From positions 1 to 22,767 of the forward strand of contig JAEZVO010000057.1 in assembly GCA_023443125.1 (NCBI GenBank): a stretch of DNA of 22,767 nt, in the 5' to 3' direction. The notes beneath the pieces are model-generated. The model did no database searches and was not told the DNA's origin. It was given only the letters and a program-made list of their open reading frames with translations. Source of the DNA: Actinomycetes bacterium. GTDB taxonomy: Bacteria > Actinomycetota > Actinomycetes > Propionibacteriales > Propionibacteriaceae. Made by a program: the position numbers and the translations under genes. Each line of letters begins with the position of its first letter. The stretch's first letter is position 1. This document shows positions 14,718 through 22,756 of the stretch, in pieces.

Positions 14718-16001
14718 TCACTGCAGCTGCAACGGCGACACAAGGTCTGCGACGATCAACACCAGCCCGCAGATAAGCAGCAATCCGCCGACGATGAAGA
14801 TCATCGGCAATCCCTTGGCCGTATCAAGCGGGCCCGGATCTGGTTTCCCGCGCAGCTTGCACCACTGCCTACGCAGCCATTCGATGATCGCTCCAGCGAT
14901 GTGCCCGCCGTCGAGCGGCAACAGCGGGACGAGGTTCAACAACGCGACGAAGAGGTTCACCGAGCCCAGTAGCGAGAACCAGGTTGCGGCCTTGTCGCCC
15001 CACGACAGCGACTCGTCGGCCCCGATCTCACCCGCGATCCGGGATGCGCCGACGATGGACAGCGGCGAGTTCACGTCGCGAGGCTTGCCGGTCACCATGT
15101 CCGCCGCCACGTTGTACACCCTAACGGGCAGGCTCGCGAGCGCCACGGTGGACTGTTTCGTCATCGTCCACATGAGGTCGACGGTCTCGCCCGGCCCACC
15201 GCGGCGCATCTCGGGCGTCGGGGTCACCCCGAGGAAGCCTGCCTCGACGGTGCGCGTCGGATCGAGCTGGTCGGGGACGTGGTTGAGGCGGGTATGTACC
15301 GTCGGGAGCTCGATGCGCTCGCCGCCGCGCAGCACCGTGATACGGGCTTCACCGTCGCGGTTGTCGCGGATGAGTTGGCTCACCTGCTCCCAGTTCGAGA
15401 CTTCGTGCTGGTTGAACGCGACGATCACGTCACCCGGCTGGATACCGGCCTCGCGTGCTGGGGTGGGCGGATCATCGTCGCGGCACGTCGTATCGGAGCG
15501 ATTGGCAGCGACGACGCACTCGCTCACGGCGGCGACCGTCGTCGTCGACACGGCCATGCCGTGAAACAGATTGATGCTGAGGAAGATGAGGAAGGCCAGC
15601 AGGATGTTCATGGCTGGCCCGCCCAGCATGATGATGATCTTTTTCCACGTCTTCTGCTGGTAGACGAGCCGGCCGTCGTCCTCCGGTGTGATCTCGTCCC
15701 ACTCGGCGGCGCGCGCGTCGTCGGCCATGCGCGCGAGCCAATTTCTGCGCTGGCCTGGACGCGCCGGAGGATACATGCCGACGAGCCTGACGTAGCCGCC
15801 CAATGGGATCCATTTGAGGCCATACTCAGTCTCGCCCCGGCGCGTGGACCAGATGCGTTTACCGAAGCCAACGAAGTATTCGGTGACTTTCACGCCAAAG
15901 AGTTTGGCCGGAACCAGGTGCCCGATCTCGTGCAGCGCAATGGAGGCCATGATGAGGGCGAAGAACAGGATGGCCAGCCCGACGATGATGAGTGTGCTCA
16001 C
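14718..16001 (-). CDS. rseP: M50 site-2 intramembrane metalloprotease (RseP/Rip1 type)
   Basis: Membrane zinc protease that cleaves transmembrane substrates, such as anti-sigma factors, within the bilayer (regulated intramembrane proteolysis). The 427 residues begin with a membrane segment bearing HEIGH (His24, Glu25, His28), the zinc site. A second hydrophobic segment with IIIMLGGPAMNILLAFLIF follows, then an extracytoplasmic stretch with two cysteines (SECV, TTCR) and a PDZ domain (about 170-265, AGIQPGDVIVAFNQHEV). C-terminal membrane segments follow, with NLVPLLPLDGGH carrying the third ligand Asp. It starts at GTG 16001, whose GTGA overlaps the dxr stop, so translation is likely coupled. 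The dxr-rseP-ispG order is conserved in actinobacteria, where the homologue is called Rip1. Its targets cannot be read from this window. Confidence 0.94.
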   Translation of the reverse strand: MSTLIIVGLAILFFALIMASIALHEIGHLVPAKLFGVKVTEYFVGFGKRIWSTRRGETEYGLKWIPLGGYVRLVGMYPPARPGQRRNWLARMADDARAAEWDEITPEDDGRLVYQQKTWKKIIIMLGGPAMNILLAFLIFLSINLFHGMAVSTTTVAAVSECVVAANRSDTTCRDDDPPTPAREAGIQPGDVIVAFNQHEVSNWEQVSQLIRDNRDGEARITVLRGGERIELPTVHTRLNHVPDQLDPTRTVEAGFLGVTPTPEMRRGGPGETVDLMWTMTKQSTVALASLPVRVYNVAADMVTGKPRDVNSPLSIVGASRIAGEIGADESLSWGDKAATWFSLLGSVNLFVALLNLVPLLPLDGGHIAGAIIEWLRRQWCKLRGKPDPGPLDTAKGLPMIFIVGGLLLICGLVLIVADLVSPLQLQ

Positions 16002-17191
16002 TGGCCATCTCCCGCGAGCTCGGCTGCGCGGGTGCGTCCCCAGCGATCGGCGGCGAGCACGTCGTCGAGGGTGAGGGCATCGTCGCTCACGTGCCCGTTA
16101 GCGAGGTGCTCGTCGAGGCACCGGGCGATAGTGTCGGTGATGCCGAGGAACGACAGGCGCCCGTCGCAGAATGCGTCGACGCAGGCCTCGTTCGCTGCGT
16201 TGAACACCGCCGGAGCAGTGCCTCCGGCCTTGCCAGCGCGCCGCGCGAGTTCGACCGCGGGGAAGGTGGCGTCGTCGAGGGGCTCGAACGTCCACTGCGC
16301 AGCACGCGACCAGTCGCAGGGCTCAGCGGATCCTTCGAGGCGGTCGGGCCAGGTGAGCGCCAACCCGATGGGCAGGCGCATGTCGGGCGGCGAGGCCTGG
16401 GCGATCGTCGAGCCGTCCCAAAACTCCACCATCGAGTGCACCACCGACTGCGGATGCACCGTCACCACGATGTCGTCGAGGTCGACGTCGTACAGCAACG
16501 CCGCTTCAAGCAGCTCGAGCCCCTTGTTCACCAGCGTCGATGAGTTGATGGTGATAACCCGCCCCATGTTCCAGGTTGGGTGCGCCATGGCCTGCTCCGG
16601 CGTAACCGCCTGCAACTCAGCCCGGGTACGCCCGCGGAACGGCCCGCCGCTGGCCGTGAGGATGAGCCGACGCACCTCCTCACCCCGACCGCTGCGCAAT
16701 GCCTGCGCGAAGGCGGAGTGTTCAGAATCGACGGCGACGATCTGCCCCGCCTTGGCTGCCGACGTGACGAGCGTTCCGCCAATGACCAGGGATTCCTTGT
16801 TCGCCAGTGCCAGCGTCGTGCCCTGCTGGAGGGCTGAGAGCGTCGGCTCGAGGCCGGCTGCCCCGGTGATGGCGTTCACAACCACGTCGCATTCCCGGCC
16901 CGCTAGGCGCGTCGACGCGTCCGAGCCGACGAACAACTCTGGCTCGCGCGGCGCGATGCTGCGCTGCTGGCTCTCCGCAGCAATCGCCTCGCGCAGCTCG
17001 TCGAGCTTGTCGGCGCGTGAGAGTGCCACACACTCGGGCTCGAACTCGACGACTTGCCGGGCGAGCGTCGCGATATTGCCGCCCGAGGCTGACAGGCCCA
17101 CCACCTGGAATTGGTTTCGCCTGGTGGAGATGACGTCGAGGGTTTGGGTACCGATCGAGCCGGTGGATCCGAGGAGAACTACAGTACGCAC
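15998..17191 (-). CDS. dxr: 1-deoxy-D-xylulose 5-phosphate reductoisomerase
   Basis: Second enzyme of the MEP pathway. It rearranges and reduces DXP to MEP with NADPH. In 397 residues it shows the NADPH-binding LLGSTGSIGTQTLDV at the N-terminus, LANKESLVIGG, the metal-binding DSEHSAFAQ, the substrate loop ASGGPFRG, and HPTWNMGRVITINSSTLVNKGLE. The start is GTG 17191, since the Rossmann motif begins 6 residues later. Upstream codons are open to 17329 but lie opposite the divergent gene and add nothing family-like. There is no good Shine-Dalgarno; CACACT six bases before the GTG is a poor -10 match. It shares the pathway with ispG two genes downstream. Confidence 0.95.
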   Translation of the reverse strand: MRTVVLLGSTGSIGTQTLDVISTRRNQFQVVGLSASGGNIATLARQVVEFEPECVALSRADKLDELREAIAAESQQRSIAPREPELFVGSDASTRLAGRECDVVVNAITGAAGLEPTLSALQQGTTLALANKESLVIGGTLVTSAAKAGQIVAVDSEHSAFAQALRSGRGEEVRRLILTASGGPFRGRTRAELQAVTPEQAMAHPTWNMGRVITINSSTLVNKGLELLEAALLYDVDLDDIVVTVHPQSVVHSMVEFWDGSTIAQASPPDMRLPIGLALTWPDRLEGSAEPCDWSRAAQWTFEPLDDATFPAVELARRAGKAGGTAPAVFNAANEACVDAFCDGRLSFLGITDTIARCLDEHLANGHVSDDALTLDDVLAADRWGRTRAAELAGDGQ

Positions 17192-17255
17192 GGCCCCAGT
17201 GTGGCACGCCCTGCAAAGGCGCTGCGTTTCCCGGGCCCATGGCAGGATGAACACC

Positions 17256-17942
17256 ATGTCTTTCGACACGAAACCCGCACCCGGAACCCCCTGCCCGCCC
17301 ACCATCACGCAGTGGGCCGCCGCGCACAACTACGACGTGGCAGAAGTGGTATGGCAAGGCCCGACGGGAGCCGTCACCGCCAAGCTCGTGCGCGACGACC
17401 ACCCCGACGTGTTCGCCAAGCACTGCGACGAGGACCCGATCGACGAGGCCGAGCGGCTGTCCTGGCTGCACGGACGGTTCGCGTCCCCCGCCATCGTCGA
17501 TTACGCCGAATATGCCGATGGGTTCGTGCTCGCAACGATGGCGCTGCAGGGCAGCTCCGCGATCTCCGACAGATGGCGCGACGATCCACGACGCGTGGCT
17601 GCCGCCGTCGGCGAAGGGCTCGCGCGGCTGCATGCCATCGACCCCACGGAGTGCTTGTTCAACCCTCCGTCATGGATCACCGACGACGTGGGCGAGCACG
17701 TCGTACTCCTCCACGGCAACCCCGTGGTGTCAAACACGCTACTCACCGACGATGGCGCATTCGCCGGCTTCGTCGGCGTCGGGCAGCTGGGTCCCGGCGA
17801 CTCGTGGGCCGACCTCGCTGTCGCATCGTCGTCGCTCACGGAGCACTTCGGGCTGAACGCCGCGCGCGAATTGTTCGCGTCCTACGGCGTCCAGCCCGAT
17901 GAAGACCGCTGTGAGCACTACCTCAGCCAGCGGAAGAACTGA
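17256..17942 (+). CDS. APH-fold protein lacking catalytic aspartates (probable pseudokinase)
   Basis: A 228-residue protein of the aminoglycoside/choline kinase-like (APH) superfamily. The N-lobe keeps a candidate ATP lysine (VFAKHC, Lys55) and a helix-C acidic residue (DEAERL, Glu64/66). The C-lobe contains HGNPVVSNTLL at 153-163 followed by GFVGVGQLGPGDSWADLAVA. Comparison with APH(3') enzymes (HGDxxxxN, then GFIDCGRLG) shows the catalytic-base Asp replaced by Asn155 and the Mg-binding Asp replaced by Gly174, while Asn160 is kept. Phosphotransfer is therefore doubtful, and a resistance function should not be assumed. It is shorter than the roughly 264 residues of APH(3'). I chose ATG 17256, with AGGA 9 bases upstream; the frame is open far upstream only as antisense to dxr and rseP. 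It diverges from dxr and converges on gdhA with a 9-base gap. Confidence 0.8.
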   Translation: MSFDTKPAPGTPCPPTITQWAAAHNYDVAEVVWQGPTGAVTAKLVRDDHPDVFAKHCDEDPIDEAERLSWLHGRFASPAIVDYAEYADGFVLATMALQGSSAISDRWRDDPRRVAAAVGEGLARLHAIDPTECLFNPPSWITDDVGEHVVLLHGNPVVSNTLLTDDGAFAGFVGVGQLGPGDSWADLAVASSSLTEHFGLNAARELFASYGVQPDEDRCEHYLSQRKN

Positions 17943-17951
17943 GCAGAACGA

Positions 17952-19289
17952 CTATACGACGCCGAAGGCGTGCATCGCCTCGGCAACCTTCGCGAAGCCG
18001 GCGATGTTGGCGCCTGCGACGTAGTCGCCCGGCATACCGTAGCTCTCCGCCGTCTCCGCAACCTGCTCGTGGATGTTCACCATGATTTCGTGCAGTCGCT
18101 TCTCCGTGTACTCGAAGTCCCACGAATCGCGCGACGCGTTCTGCTGCATCTCCAGCGCCGAGGTGGCGACACCTCCCGCGTTCGCAGCCTTCGCCGGCCC
18201 AAAGAGCACACCGGCCTGCTTGAACGCCTCGACGGCTTCCGGCGTCGAAGGCATGTTCGCGCCTTCCGCTACCGCCTCGACGCCATGCTTGATGAGGCTG
18301 GCTGCGTCGTCGCCGTTCAACTCGTTCTGCGTTGCGCAGGGGATAGCGATGTCCGTCGGCACGCTCCAGATGCTGCCCGACGTGACCAGCTCGGCGGAGC
18401 CACGTCGTTCGACGTAGTCCGACACGCGTCCACGCTCGACTTCCTTGATCTGCTTCAGCAGTTCCAGGTCCACGCCAGCCTTGTCAACGACGTAGCCGGA
18501 GCTGTCGGAGAAGCCAATCACCTTGCCGCCGAGCTCTTGCGCCTTCTCGATGGCGTAGATTGCGACGTTGCCCGAGCCGGAGACCGTCACCGTCTTGTCG
18601 TCGAAGGACGAACCGCGCGTCTTCAGCATCTCTTCGGCAAACCAGACCGTGCCGTAACCCGTCGCCTCGGTGCGCACCAGGGAGCCGCCCCAGTCGAGGC
18701 CCTTACCCGTGAGCACGCCTGCCTCGTAGCGGTTCGTGATGCGCTTGTACTGCCCGAACAGGAACCCAATCTCGCGGCCACCGACACCGATGTCGCCTGC
18801 GGGCACGTCGGTGTACTCGCCGAGATGGCGGTACAGCTCAGTCATGAACGACTGGCAGAAACGCATGATTTCACCCTCGGAGCGTCCGTGGGGGTCGAAA
18901 TCGGAACCACCCTTGGCACCACCGATCGGCAAGCCAGTCAGCGAGTTCTTGAAGATCTGCTCGAAGCCGAGGAACTTGATGACGCCCAGGTACACGCTCG
19001 GATGGAAGCGCAAGCCCCCCTTGTAGGGGCCGAGTGCGGAGTTGAACTCGACGCGGAAGCCGCGGTTGACCTGCACCTCGTTGTTGTCGTCCGTCCACGG
19101 AACGCGGAAAATGATCTGGCGCTCGGGTTCGCAGATGCGCTCCAGCATTTTCCATTCGAGGTATTCGGGGTGACGGTGGATCACCGGATCCAAAGACTCA
19201 AAGACTTCGCGCACAGCCTGATGAAACTCGGCCTCGCCTGGGTTTCGGGCGACGACAGTGTCGAATACTGCCTCGAGGGCTTGATCCAT
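17952..19289 (-). CDS. gdhA: NADP-specific glutamate dehydrogenase
   Basis: Hexameric enzyme for reductive amination of 2-oxoglutarate, the low-affinity ammonium assimilation route. The 445 residues include the family signature LPIGGAKGG with catalytic Lys126 (the same position as in clostridial and E. coli enzymes), the substrate-site YKGGLRFHPSV, and a Rossmann GSGNVA fingerprint followed by helix AIYAIEKAQ. The length and N-terminal layout (EFHQAVREVFESLDPVI) fit the small bacterial NADP-type class, though cofactor preference is not proven by sequence. The start is ATG 19289, because TTAGGAG lies just upstream. TAGAGT about 33 bases upstream could be a -10. It sits between rlmN and dxr, which otherwise belong to the core run, so it looks like an insertion into this neighbourhood. 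Confidence 0.95.
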   Translation of the reverse strand: MDQALEAVFDTVVARNPGEAEFHQAVREVFESLDPVIHRHPEYLEWKMLERICEPERQIIFRVPWTDDNNEVQVNRGFRVEFNSALGPYKGGLRFHPSVYLGVIKFLGFEQIFKNSLTGLPIGGAKGGSDFDPHGRSEGEIMRFCQSFMTELYRHLGEYTDVPAGDIGVGGREIGFLFGQYKRITNRYEAGVLTGKGLDWGGSLVRTEATGYGTVWFAEEMLKTRGSSFDDKTVTVSGSGNVAIYAIEKAQELGGKVIGFSDSSGYVVDKAGVDLELLKQIKEVERGRVSDYVERRGSAELVTSGSIWSVPTDIAIPCATQNELNGDDAASLIKHGVEAVAEGANMPSTPEAVEAFKQAGVLFGPAKAANAGGVATSALEMQQNASRDSWDFEYTEKRLHEIMVNIHEQVAETAESYGMPGDYVAGANIAGFAKVAEAMHAFGVV

Positions 19290-19414
19290 GGGTACTCCTA
19301 AGGTTGCTGAACCGCGCCACACTCTAATAGCGGGTGGGCCATCGTCGTCGATCAGGACCCGCGCCTGTCCACGACGCGAGACTACCGCGAAATATCTGGT
19401 ACGCTATCCGACCT

Positions 19415-20536
19415 TTACGACGCCGAGGCAGCCAGCTGCCCGCACGCACCGTCGATGTCTGAGCCGCGGGTATCGCGAAGGGTGACGGGGACCCCGCGGG
19501 CTTCGAGTGTCTCGATGAACGTGCGCTCATCGGATTTGCGCGACGCGGTCCACCGCGATCCGGGCGTCGGGTTGAGCGGGATGAGGTTGACGTGCACCCA
19601 GCCCCAATCGCCCCGTCGCTGCAGCACGTTCGCGAGCTGGATGGCGTGCTCTTTGGAGTCGTTGATGTCGCGCATCATCGCGTACTCGATAGAAACGCGC
19701 CGCTTGGTGTGCTGAGCGTACTGGAAGGCGGCATCGACCACTTCGTCGACCTTCCAGCGCGAATTGATGGGCACGAGTTCGTCGCGAAGCTCGTCGGTGG
19801 GCGCGTGCAAGCTGAGCGCCAGTGTGAGGGGAAGGCCCTCGTCGACGAGCTGCTGCATGCGCGGCACGAGCCCGACGGAAGAGACGGTCATGCCGCGAGC
19901 GCTCATGCCAAAGCCGTTGGGGCTCGGCGCCAAGAAGGTGCGGATGGCACCGAGCACCGCCTTGTAGTTCGCCAAGGGCTCCCCCATGCCCATGAAGACG
20001 ATGTTGTTGAGGCGCGCCGTCGTCTCCGGGATCACGCCCTGGGCGAGCATCTGGTTCGCGGCGAGTACCTGCGCGACGATTTCGGCCTGCGAGAGGTTTC
20101 GTTTGAGCCCACCTTGGCCAGTGGCGCAAAACGGGCACGCCATGCCGCAGCCGGCCTGCGACGAGATGCACAACGTGGTGCGTCCGGGATAGCGCATGAG
20201 CACCGATTCGAGCAGCGATCCGTCGAACAGGCGCCACAGCGTTTTCACTGTGCGTCCCTGATCCGCGGTTTGCTGACGGACCTGGGTGAGGAGTTCGGGG
20301 AACAGCTGCTCCCCCAGTTCTGCACGGATGGCGGCGGGCACGTCGGTGAAGTTGTTCGTGTCGTCTTCCAAACGGTCGAAGACATGTCTCGAAATCTGGT
20401 CTGCACGAAATCGCGGCAGTCCCATGGCCACGATGGCGTCCTTGCGCTCGTCGATAGAGAGATCAAACCAGTGCTTGGGCGGCTTGCCGCGCGGGGGTGC
20501 TTCAAATACCAGGGGAAGTTGCTTGCGAGGCTCCAT
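19415..20536 (-). CDS. rlmN: Dual-specificity rRNA (A2503-C2)/tRNA methyltransferase RlmN
   Basis: Radical SAM enzyme that methylates C2 of A2503 in 23S rRNA and A37 of some tRNAs. The 373 residues show the 4Fe-4S motif CGMACPFC (Cys130, 134, 137), the helical N-terminal domain, Glu110 in GSLLESVLM, the MGMGEPLANY motif, LALSLHAPTDELRDELVPIN, and the C-terminal ACGQL cysteine that forms the methylcysteine intermediate. The end RGSDIDGACGQLAA is the family hallmark. Its ATG follows the cdsA stop by a single base, so it is part of the pyrH-frr-cdsA run. The length and all catalytic residues are normal. The E. coli and Staphylococcus homologues influence ribosomal antibiotic sensitivity; nothing here speaks to that. 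Confidence 0.96.
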   Translation of the reverse strand: MEPRKQLPLVFEAPPRGKPPKHWFDLSIDERKDAIVAMGLPRFRADQISRHVFDRLEDDTNNFTDVPAAIRAELGEQLFPELLTQVRQQTADQGRTVKTLWRLFDGSLLESVLMRYPGRTTLCISSQAGCGMACPFCATGQGGLKRNLSQAEIVAQVLAANQMLAQGVIPETTARLNNIVFMGMGEPLANYKAVLGAIRTFLAPSPNGFGMSARGMTVSSVGLVPRMQQLVDEGLPLTLALSLHAPTDELRDELVPINSRWKVDEVVDAAFQYAQHTKRRVSIEYAMMRDINDSKEHAIQLANVLQRRGDWGWVHVNLIPLNPTPGSRWTASRKSDERTFIETLEARGVPVTLRDTRGSDIDGACGQLAASAS

Positions 20537-20537
20537 G

Positions 20538-21407
20538 TCACGGTCCCATCGTCAGATTGAGTATGAACCACCCGACGGGCAGCGCCATCAGCATGGAGTC
20601 GAGCCGGTCCATGATGCCGCCGTGGCCGGGTAGCCAGTTCGACATATCTTTCACGCCCACGTCGCGTTTAATCAGCGACTCGGTGAGGTCGCCCACCGTG
20701 GCTGCGATAGCGACGAGGATGCCGAGGGGAATCCCCACCCACCACGCGATGTGCAGCACGAAGTGTGCGCACACGGTGGCGCCGATCGTCGTCCACACGA
20801 GGGCTCCCACGAACCCTTCCCATGTTTTGCTGGGGCTGATTTTCGGTGCCATCTTGTGTTTGCCGAAGAGCACGCCCGTGGCGTAGGCGCCGGTGTCGGA
20901 GAGCACGACGCAGGCGAGCAACGTGGCGATGCGGGCCGAGCCGTCGTCGGGGGCCATGAGCAGCGCCGAGAAGAGCCCGATGAGAGGGATGTAGGCGATC
21001 ACGAACGAGCTTGCGGAGATGTCGCGAACGAAGCCCAGCGGCTCGGAGCGAAAGAGCCTGGCAACGATACAGGCGAGGACGGTGCCGCCCAGCGTCGAGA
21101 CGATGACCGTCATCGGAGACACTCCAACGTTGGGGTTAGCGGCCACCCAGTACACGCCAGACAGGCACAGTGCGGTTCCGATGACGATGGGCACCGTTTC
21201 CACATGCATGCCGACCAGGCGCAGCGCACGGCTGACTTCCACCACCGCGAGGCAGAGCATCAGCGTCACGTAGGCGACGAACACCCAGTCAATCCACACC
21301 AGCCCCACGACGATAGGAGCCAGCAACGCGAGACCGACGCCGATTGCGACAGGAAGGTTCCTGCCGGCACTCGGCGTCGGACGCTTGGTGACTAGGTGAG
21401 ATATCAA
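20538..21407 (-). CDS. cdsA: Phosphatidate cytidylyltransferase (CDP-diglyceride synthase)
   Basis: Integral membrane enzyme that makes CDP-diacylglycerol from phosphatidic acid and CTP, the branch point for anionic phospholipids. The 289 residues hold about seven or eight hydrophobic segments. The complete family signature lies near the C-terminus, from SLIKRDVGVKD to GHGGIMDRLD, with every conserved position filled. The start is TTG 21407, overlapping the frr stop as TTGA; I found no better ATG or GTG before the first membrane segment, and coupling to frr would explain the weak start. Actinobacteria commonly have frr-cdsA-rlmN in this order. The N-terminal 15 residues (PTPSAGRNLP) are probably cytoplasmic. 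Confidence 0.94.
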   Translation of the reverse strand: MISHLVTKRPTPSAGRNLPVAIGVGLALLAPIVVGLVWIDWVFVAYVTLMLCLAVVEVSRALRLVGMHVETVPIVIGTALCLSGVYWVAANPNVGVSPMTVIVSTLGGTVLACIVARLFRSEPLGFVRDISASSFVIAYIPLIGLFSALLMAPDDGSARIATLLACVVLSDTGAYATGVLFGKHKMAPKISPSKTWEGFVGALVWTTIGATVCAHFVLHIAWWVGIPLGILVAIAATVGDLTESLIKRDVGVKDMSNWLPGHGGIMDRLDSMLMALPVGWFILNLTMGP

Positions 21408-21961
21408 ATCTCGAGGAGCTCCTGCTCTTTACGCTTCAGGATCTCGTCCACCTGGTCGACGTGCTTCTTCGTGATGCCGTCGATGGACTTCTCCGCTCGA
21501 GCGAGATCGTCTTCGCTGATGTCGCCGTCCTTCTCCGCCTTCTTGAGGGCATCCATGGCGTTGCGGCGAGCGTTGCGCACCACCACGCGAGCGTCCTCAG
21601 CCTTCTGCTTGGCAAGCTTGGTGTACTCCTTGCGACGTTCCTCCGTCAGCGTGGGCATGACGCAACGGATGGCGTTGCCGTCGTTGCTGGGGTTGACACC
21701 AAGGTCGGCGTCACGGATGGCCTTCTCGATAGCGCCAATCGAGCTGCGGTCGAAGGGGGTGATGAGCATGGTGCGCGCGTCGGGCGAGGTGAACGTCGCC
21801 AGCTGCTGCAGCGGCGTGGGTGCTCCATAGTAGTCGGCGGTCAGTTTGTTGAACATTGCCGGGTGCGCACGTCCGGTGCGGATGGTGGCAAGGTCCTCTC
21901 GTGCGAAATCAACCGCGGCCTCCATGGCCTTGGTAGCTTCCTTTTCGGTTTCGGCGATCAT
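21404..21961 (-). CDS. frr: Ribosome recycling factor
   Basis: With EF-G, splits post-termination ribosomes. It is a tRNA-shaped two-domain protein of 185 residues. The long-helix domain I begins EKEATKAMEAAVDFAREDLATIRTGRA, where RTGRAHPAM is the most conserved segment. The small beta domain (YYGAPTPLQQLATFTSPDARTMLITPFD) follows, and then the return helices with MPTLTEERRKEYTKLAKQKAEDARVVVRNARR. It starts at ATG 21961 with AAGGAG about 9 bases upstream. It lies 23 bases after pyrH, and its stop overlaps the cdsA start. Confidence 0.97.
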   Translation of the reverse strand: MIAETEKEATKAMEAAVDFAREDLATIRTGRAHPAMFNKLTADYYGAPTPLQQLATFTSPDARTMLITPFDRSSIGAIEKAIRDADLGVNPSNDGNAIRCVMPTLTEERRKEYTKLAKQKAEDARVVVRNARRNAMDALKKAEKDGDISEDDLARAEKSIDGITKKHVDQVDEILKRKEQELLEI

Positions 21962-21984
21962 GGAGGATCGCTCCTTCCTGTTCG

Positions 21985-22698
21985 TTAGTTCGAGACCGTG
22001 GTCCCGATTTCCTCACCAGCAATGACGCGGGCGATGTTTCCAGTCTTGGACAAGTTAAAGAAGATGAGATCGAGGTCGTTGTCGCGCGCCAGCGCGATGG
22101 CGGTGGCGTCGGCCACCTTGAGGTCTTTGTTGAGGAAGTCGGCGTAGCTGAGGTGGTCGTACTTCTTGGCTTCCGGGTTGGTGCGTGGATCGGAGTCGTA
22201 GACCCCATCGACGCCGTTTTTGCCCATGAGCAGCACCTCGGCGCCGATCTCCAGCGCTCGCTGGGCGGCAACGGTGTCCGTCGAGAAGTACGGCATGCCG
22301 GAGCCGGCGCCGAAGATCACGAGCCGGCCCTTCTCCATATGGCGCTCTGCGCGGCGCGGAATGTAGGACTCGGCCACTTGGCCCATGGTGATGGCGCTCT
22401 GCACGCGGGTCTCGATGCCGGCCTTTTCGCAGAAGTCTTGCAGCGCGAGGCAGTTCATGACGGTGCCGAGCATGCCCATGTAATCGGCACGGTCGCGATC
22501 CATCCCGGACTGCGAGAGCTCCGCGCCGCGGAAGTAATTACCGCCGCCCACCACGACGGACACCTGCGTTCCTCCGCGGACCACGTCGGCAATTTCCTTC
22601 GCGATCTGCGACACCACGACAGGGTCGACCCCGAGCTTGCCGCCACCAAACACCTCACCGGAGAGTTTGAGCAATACGCGATGGAACGGCTTCGACAT
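21985..22698 (-). CDS. pyrH: UMP kinase
   Basis: Phosphorylates UMP to UDP in pyrimidine nucleotide synthesis. It belongs to the amino-acid-kinase fold family and is hexameric and allosteric in bacteria. The 237 residues show LLKLSGEVFGG (ATP loop), VVVGGGNYFRGAELSQ (UMP site), RADYMGMLGTVMN, and FGAGSGMPYFSTDTVAAQRALEI followed by KNGVDGVYDSDPR, all in family order. The start is ATG 22698, preceded at 7 bases by the nearly perfect ribosome-binding site AGGAGGTCC. The upstream open codons pass through a G/C-rich hairpin and are not coding. It usually follows rpsB-tsf, which would lie beyond the window edge, and it is first in the pyrH-frr-cdsA-rlmN run. Confidence 0.97.
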   Translation of the reverse strand: MSKPFHRVLLKLSGEVFGGGKLGVDPVVVSQIAKEIADVVRGGTQVSVVVGGGNYFRGAELSQSGMDRDRADYMGMLGTVMNCLALQDFCEKAGIETRVQSAITMGQVAESYIPRRAERHMEKGRLVIFGAGSGMPYFSTDTVAAQRALEIGAEVLLMGKNGVDGVYDSDPRTNPEAKKYDHLSYADFLNKDLKVADATAIALARDNDLDLIFFNLSKTGNIARVIAGEEIGTTVSN

Positions 22699-22728
22699 GT
22701 GAGGACCTCCTGGTGTGCGCGTGGGCCC

Positions 22729-22756
22729 CCGGGGCAACCACCCCCGGCCCCCCCCC
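22729..22756. repeat. GC hairpin and C9 tract upstream of pyrH
   Basis: CCGGGG (22729-22734) and CCCCGG (22742-22747) form a six-pair stem with a seven-base loop, directly followed by nine C (22748-22756). It lies in the gap before pyrH and may be part of a terminator for an upstream gene beyond the edge. Homopolymer length here may be unreliable, since the window ends 11 bases later. Confidence 0.4.

Noticed and set aside
15279..17942. 887-codon plus-strand open frame running into the APH-like gene
   Set aside because: The upstream 659 codons are antisense to dxr and rseP and read as low-information Arg/Ser/Thr-rich sequence; only the part from ATG 17256 shows family motifs. It is a by-product of high GC codon bias.
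17256..17942. Annotation as an aminoglycoside resistance kinase
   Set aside because: Both catalytic aspartates are missing and the protein is short; resistance cannot be supported.
17970..19301. 443-codon plus-strand open frame
   Set aside because: Exact antisense of gdhA; no recognisable domains or start signals.
19396..19410. TACGCT as a plus-strand promoter near the end of rlmN
   Set aside because: No -35 partner and no plausible plus-strand gene downstream; it would only transcribe antisense to rlmN.
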